Assembly (NCBI RefSeq): GCF_023923225.1 | Contig: NZ_CP099489.1 | Location: 3,534,001 to 3,598,000 of the forward strand | Reading direction: 5' to 3' | DNA length: 64,000 nt | Source of the DNA: Ornithinimicrobium faecis | Lineage (GTDB): Bacteria > Actinomycetota > Actinomycetes > Actinomycetales > Dermatophilaceae | In this document: piece by piece, positions 63,008-64,000 of the stretch | Numbering within the stretch: position 1 is the first letter of the stretch | Layout: the number at the start of each line of letters is the position of its first letter | The notes under the pieces: model-generated | What the model was told of the DNA's origin: nothing | Database searches by the model: none | Seen by the model: only the letters and a program-made list of their open reading frames with translations | Position numbers and translations under genes: made by a program

Positions 63008-63532
63008 ATGGCGCACGTGATCCTCGGGCTGCTGCTCATCTATCCGCAGAGCCTCTATGACCTCATCAAGAGCTTTGAGGCTGGCGTCTCCCTCTTCTAT
63101 AGCGCGAGCTCCGGCAGCATCAAGCGGGCCCTCGACAACCTGCTGGCCAGCGGCTCCATCGAGGTCGCCTCGACCGAGCCGGGAGCGCGGGGGCGCAAGG
63201 TCTATCGCGTCACGGACTCCGGTCGCGGCGAGTTCCACGCCTGGATGACCGGGCCGCTCAGCGGCAACCTGGAGACCGCCGCCCTGTCCCGGCTCTATTT
63301 CCTCGGCCTCCTCGAGGCACCGGAGCGCCCACCCGTGCTGGAGCGCATGAGGGAAGCAACCGAGGCCCAGCTCGGACAGCTCACCCGTCTGCGGGACCAC
63401 ATCAGCACGCTTGAGATCCCCGACGAGCTCCGCGATGTCGCCGAGTCCCAGGCGGCCACGCTCGACTATGGCATCCACTCCCATCAGGCGTCCCTCGACT
63501 GGTTCACCCGTCGACTGGGAGACCCCTCCTGA
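63008..63532 (+). CDS. PadR family transcriptional regulator
   Basis: 174 residues from ATG 63008 (MAHVILGLLLIYPQSLYDLI). The PadR winged helix is clear (LYDLIKSFEAGVSLFYSASS, then GSIKRALDNLLASGSIEV, then RKVYRVTDSGRGEFH), with a C-terminal helical dimerisation domain. It is divergent from the serine hydrolase and probably represses both through the 15-bp-arm palindrome. Its end overlaps the convergent rhomboid gene by 29 bases. Confidence 0.92.
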   Translation: MAHVILGLLLIYPQSLYDLIKSFEAGVSLFYSASSGSIKRALDNLLASGSIEVASTEPGARGRKVYRVTDSGRGEFHAWMTGPLSGNLETAALSRLYFLGLLEAPERPPVLERMREATEAQLGQLTRLRDHISTLEIPDELRDVAESQAATLDYGIHSHQASLDWFTRRLGDPS

Positions 63533-63998
63533 CAAGACCCGCGCCCATCACGAGGCCCAGGACCACCGCTGGACCGTGCTCATCACCGGTGACGACGAGG
63601 GACAGCGTGGCCACGACCAGCAGGGCGCACGGGACAAGGACCTCACGCGCTGGCCGCCGCGGCCAGGCCACGGTCACCGCCATCGCGGCCAGCAGACACA
63701 TCGTCGCCATGGAGTTGCCCGCGCCGCTCTGACCCGTGGTCCAGAGGGTGAGCACGTTGGCCAGCACCCCACCGACCAGGAACACCGAGACGCAGGTGAG
63801 CCCTCGGCATACGTCCCCGATCAGGAGCAGCGTGACGGCGAGCATGCTCAGGTTGAACACCGTCCCGAACCAGCCGCCGTCCTGCAGCACGATCGAGGTG
63901 GCCAGGCGCCACCACTCCCCCGACGCGATCGCCGAGGCGTCCCGCCCGCCCCACTCCAGCAACTCGGGGGCCCAGAGCAGTTGCACCAGTGACGGCAC
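63504..63998 (-). CDS. Rhomboid-family intramembrane protease (5' end probably outside window)
   Basis: 165 residues visible from a possible GTG at 63998; the gene may start further right. Features are WWRLATSIVLQDGGWFGTVF (the usual L1/TM2 entry), the catalytic-serine region GQSGAGNSM and a late histidine in DEHGPAVVLGLVMG. About five to six membrane segments are visible. The GxS motif reads GNS rather than the usual GAS/GSS, so activity should be tested. Confidence 0.7.
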   Translation of the reverse strand: MPSLVQLLWAPELLEWGGRDASAIASGEWWRLATSIVLQDGGWFGTVFNLSMLAVTLLLIGDVCRGLTCVSVFLVGGVLANVLTLWTTGQSGAGNSMATMCLLAAMAVTVAWPRRPAREVLVPCALLVVATLSLVVTGDEHGPAVVLGLVMGAGLVRRGLPVDG

Positions 63999-64000
63999 GG

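Noticed and set aside
1..64000. rRNA genes, tRNA genes, integrases or complete insertion sequences
   Set aside because: I found none by reading; the element-like signs are limited to repeats, composition shifts and gene-end duplications.

Overview
The window is high-GC actinobacterial DNA. Gene content (RNase J, NrtR-type NAD regulation, Lsr2-like DNA-binding tail, cobalt nitrile hydratase, several apparently leaderless or GTG starts) fits a chromosome of an Intrasporangiaceae/Ornithinimicrobium-like genus; that placement is an inference, not a database result. I see no rRNA, tRNA or CRISPR array. Core stretches are very GC-rich, while about 1-10 kb, 12.4-13.4 kb and 17.4-24.5 kb are visibly poorer in GC and carry accessory genes.

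Layout. 1-9.3 kb: a leftward, translationally coupled four-gene operon (SF1-type helicase, NERD + two kinase-like domains + P-loop NTPase, a 536-aa protein of unknown function, and a large DptH/MAD8-like protein running off the left edge) that looks like a phage-defence module. 10.0-13.4 kb: a type IIA topoisomerase A subunit (ParC) whose C-terminus runs in frame into about 330 foreign residues ending in a GIY-YIG nuclease domain. 13.5-17.3 kb: an NAD-salvage locus (NrtR, divergent ADP-ribosylglycohydrolase/phosphatase fusion, PnuC, NadR) with two operator-like palindromes. 17.5-24.1 kb: a second GIY-YIG gene, then a TRAP transporter, an FAH-family hydrolase, a CnbZ-like deaminase and a divergent LysR regulator, probably an organic-acid catabolic unit. 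24.5-31.8 kb: RNase J, an ATPase with paired operators, an AarF-like kinase, a stretch of degraded genes, an ERCC4 nuclease and a thioesterase.

31.8-49.9 kb: cobalt nitrile hydratase (alpha, beta, accessory), an ABC exporter with its TetR repressor, an acyl-CoA synthetase, a GNAT/racemase pair, uncharacterised genes, an amidase, an MFS exporter with divergent ArsR-type regulator, and a TrmB/LuxR-like regulator. 50.0-57 kb: a secreted subtilase, a VapBC module lying between two copies of the 3' end of an FAH-family gene, and acetoacetyl-CoA synthetase. 57-58.2 kb: a Fic protein behind a perfect palindrome.

58.3-61.25 kb is the most unusual locus. A small protein overlaps the start of an M43-type metalloprotease that lacks a signal peptide and carries nine tandem copies of [S/T][I/L]KFxDDP. 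Directly after it lies an ATP-grasp ligase of the MvdD/graspetide type. I read this as a candidate RiPP system in which the protease-like protein is both carrier and multi-core substrate. The window ends with an MmcQ/HhH protein, a serine hydrolase divergent from a PadR regulator (15-bp-arm palindrome between them) and a partial rhomboid protease.
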